A stretch of 64,000 nt of DNA from contig OY743171.1 of assembly GCA_963555705.1 (NCBI GenBank), forward strand, positions 18,351,352 through 18,415,351, in the 5' to 3' direction. Position numbers and translations under genes: made by a program. Under the pieces are notes generated by a model. The model was not told the DNA's origin, made no database searches, and was given only the letters and a program-made list of their open reading frames with translations. How positions within the stretch are numbered: the stretch's first letter is position 1; each line of letters opens with the position of its first letter. Positions 60,996-64,000 of this stretch are shown piece after piece. This DNA comes from Ligustrum vulgare. Its lineage: Eukaryota; Streptophyta; Magnoliopsida; Lamiales; Oleaceae.

Positions 60996-63498
60996 CGCCT
61001 TATAATGGACCATTTGATATAAATTTACAATAATATGGTTATTCATGATAGATTAGTTTGTTAAAATTCCAACCTTAAGAATTGTTGTTATGTTTCATTT
61101 CCAAAATATTATTTCCATCCCATCCTATAATTATTCATTTACTAAGATTTTAATGTTTTCAAAATTGAAATGTTGTCTATACAGCTATTAGGTGAGAGTT
61201 AAATGTTTTCGAAGAATTAATACTCCTCTTCATGGCTCATCAAATCAATTGTCGAATAAGTGGATGGTTGCTGTTAGTTAATGAAATAGTGTTTCTACGG
61301 GTTCGGTGGTGAGTTCAACTGTTCTAAAAGTATGGAAAGAAATTTTGAGGTTTCTCATAGTGTCATTGACCTCAATTCATTGGAGAAAAGCTGAAATGGA
61401 AATGTTCAAAATATTATGGGTCACTTTAATTAGTTGTTTGTTGTGTGCAGAAATGAAATTTTGAAAACTGTGAAGATTTTTAAATAATATTTTCATCCAG
61501 ATATTTTCTTATATTACAGTATATTCGTGCTTCCGTGTTTAGGCAATCGCTCTTGCTCTTTTGTTTGGTCTCCTTGGATTTTGTTCTTTCCTCCTCCTAG
61601 AAGAAATAGGTTACTATTTCAATGATTGAGGCAAAATTTGCAGCTTTGTTGCTATAATGCCCCCAAGTCGCATATTATTCAAATTAAGATAGAGAAGAAT
61701 CGACTTGGGGGATTTATTTAATGCAAATTTTAGAAGACATTTAAAGACTTTTTTAATGGAGTTAATTGGATTTTTATTGACTTTCAAGGACTTGTATAGA
61801 TTTTCAAAGGCTTCATTTCATAAACTTTCATAGACTTTAAAAAAAAAAATTTACGAACTTTTATTTTTTCCATTAAAAACTTAAATATTAATAGATTAAT
61901 TTTCCAATGACATAAATATTAATTGTCAATAATAATTATATGTCATGTGAATAAAAGAAATGCGGCTCGAGGGATAAATAGTTCGAGGACCGAGAAACAT
62001 ATGTTACTAAAAAGTGGGGAAAAATAAAATTCGCGCCCGATACCGATTAAAAAATTTGTACTATATTCATAATTGCACTACATTACTAGTGAAAGTCTCA
62101 TACTTCGTACGATAATCGTCTTACAGTCTTACAGTCGAGTTTATTAGCGTCATTCCAATATAATTTTCAAATATCCAATAAGTTTACCTAGACATATTCA
62201 TGACTATCGTAGAAATTTAGAGCTTCAATCATATACCCCTAAAAGTGCAAAGAATAGCAAGAACACAATAAACATTTTTCATAGTTCACGACGATAGAGA
62301 AATAACACGCAAATGTAAAAGTGCGAAGACCTTATAACATTTTTATTTTTGGAATGGAAGACCATAAATCATTATTTGAGAAGTGTCTTGATAGTAGACT
62401 TCACGATGAGCTTGTTCAAATTAGTGTAAGACTGTCGACATCCAACAAACATGACAGGTGATCCCGATATGTATGCCATTGAGAATGCAGCTTCCAACTA
62501 CACCACCATCAACCCATATCGTGATAGAGATTCCAAAATATAAGTGAAATGATGTTGAAATCATAAAGTACTCAGATAAGACTGTCTTGGTCGACTAAGC
62601 AAAGAAATTTAGCTTATAAATATAAACATCCAACGAACATGACACGTGATCACGATATGTATACCATTGAGAATGCAGCTTCCAACTACACCACCATCAA
62701 CCCATATCGTGATAGAGATTCCAAAAATAGTTTAGCTTATAAATATAAATAGTTTTTAACTTGTAAATAAAGAGATCCCTATGCAGCTACTACTTTAACA
62801 AGGAAAGGAAAATAAATGACGAAGGACCATACCTTATCATCAATAGTTCTCATAATATGAATTTAGTAGGAGATCAAGAATCTTCTCCTTTATTTGGATG
62901 TGAGAGATGAAATTTACTTCTAGAACATGGATGACAACCAGTTGAATGATCTACGTGCCTTATGATTAGGTTTTGGGGGCGAGGCAACAGTAGATAGAAA
63001 AACAATGAATATACAACAAAACAGTCTTAGAAAATGATTTTGGCTAAGCTTAAAAGTTCAATAATTGGTGAATAAGTTTGATTTGAATACATAATTTAAA
63101 ATAGTTTGATTTATTAGTGAAAGGTGAAACAAGTGGTAATATATCCAAACATGTTATTCTGAAAATTAACTTCTAGTTTTCCTATGCTTAAACCAATATC
63201 CAATGTCTTCTAACATGAATAAGAAACATGAATGAAAATATACTCTGCTTTCTCTAACATATGGTGGGTAGTGGTCCAAGAACCCGCTCCATCATTGCAA
63301 GGTGCTCCAGATTCTCGTGTTTGGAACAATACTTTTCTCTGGCATCATGGCAGACAACAAATGTGAATTAAGAGCCAAAAGTTAGGCACTCAAAGAAAGG
63401 CAAGTCTCAGTCCAGATTTATGAATTGAGTCAAATGACAGGTGCGAATATGAAAAGGAATAATTGGATACTTAAAGCAATTGTTTGCTTCATAAGAAC

Positions 63499-63532
<34 letters not shown>

Positions 63533-64000
63533 ACTTATCGTCAGTTTGCATAGGACTACATGTAATTGCTTTCATCTAGTCAATTTTTTTTGCCCAACAA
63601 TCATCCAAATTAACAAATTCTAAAGAAGCACATAAAAAAAAGCAAGCTTCGGTACACATGCCTCAATGACATGCATACTATATTAAAATCATAATCAAGT
63701 TTCGATTCCCAACTCTTATAACTTCCTTGAAATTCCATTCCATTGGATTCTACACTTTGAGAAGTATTTATTGAAGAGTCTTTCTTAATCAAGGGAACCT
63801 TAATCAAGCAAAGAATAATCCAATCATCCCCCAAAGTCCGAAATATGAGCAGAAAATAGAAATCGAGTGAAGCAATTTGAAGAAAGTGAATAAAATGTTT
63901 TAAAAAAGCCATTTGGCAACTTCTGAAGAAGCTCGTAACAGAACCGAATTGAGTATATGTATGAATTTGAATAAACAATCATTTTTCAAAGTCCCATATA
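60996..64000. other. Intergenic DNA, no gene recognised
   Basis: AT-rich. Holds the 188-bp-spaced duplication at 62442-62730 and a poly-A run at about 63501-63528. A minus-strand frame of 122 codons at 63610-63978 has no family resemblance and may be chance. Confidence 0.5.
62442..62730 (+). repeat. Direct duplication with 188-bp offset
   Basis: About 95 bp from 'ccaac.aacatgaca' to 'gatagagattccaaaa' occurs at 62442 and 62630, with only a few differences. Confidence 0.85.

Noticed and set aside
62088..62115. Possible inverted Helitron 3' end (ACTAGTGAA...)
   Set aside because: The following stem does not pair well and no related 3' region adjoins it.
63610..63978. 122-codon minus-strand frame near the right edge
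   Set aside because: F/I/S-rich composition, no domain and no splice or start context to support a gene.

Overview
This is nuclear DNA of a flowering plant, probably a eudicot; I cannot fix the lineage from the sequence. The signs are GT-AG introns, AT-rich gene-poor DNA, an Athila-type Ty3/gypsy retrotransposon, a MULE carrying a ULP1-like protease, Helitron ends, a Stowaway MITE and an endogenous caulimovirid. All family calls come from reading motifs, not from database searches.

Layout. 1-1.6 kb: sparse DNA with one possible minus-strand first exon. 1.6-5.6 kb: probable non-autonomous Helitron containing a low-complexity segment, an array of TGTGACC motifs and a Stowaway MITE. 5.86-9.05 kb: five head-to-tail 637-bp units, each with an exon-like segment; a second Helitron 3' end lies at 11.4 kb. 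12.2-14.6 kb: TGTGACC motifs on the left arm and their reverse complement on the right arm. 18.1-27.6 kb: a large decayed MULE with long AT-rich terminal repeats, a plus-strand transposase (19.3-21.5 kb) and a minus-strand DUF1985/ULP1 gene (25.3-21.9 kb). 27.8-30 kb: another TGTGACC-family array, interrupted by a retroposed cDNA fragment.

30.7-60.7 kb holds two recognisable host genes facing away from each other: a myristoylation-type glutaredoxin-domain protein (minus, 30742-31755) and a nine-exon IRE1-like gene (plus, 56703-60742). About 8.7 kb of degraded endogenous caulimovirid lies between them. It has the order tRNA-Met primer site, coat protein, movement protein, protease/RT/RNase H, fourth ORF, promoter, then extra small ORFs. 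It was later split by a 12.4-kb Athila element (TSD TCTAT) and a 2.7-kb solo LTR (TSD CAAAT). No viral gene is intact across its domains.

The most unusual item is the IRE1-like gene. The predicted 705-residue protein has no ER-lumenal sensor or membrane segment. It carries three 33-residue repeats and then a LisH/CTLH segment resembling the N-terminal domain of TOPLESS co-repressors, followed by the kinase and KEN ribonuclease domains of IRE1. All splice phases fit. Its relation to the unfolded-protein response is unknown.

60.7-64 kb is intergenic with small duplications only.
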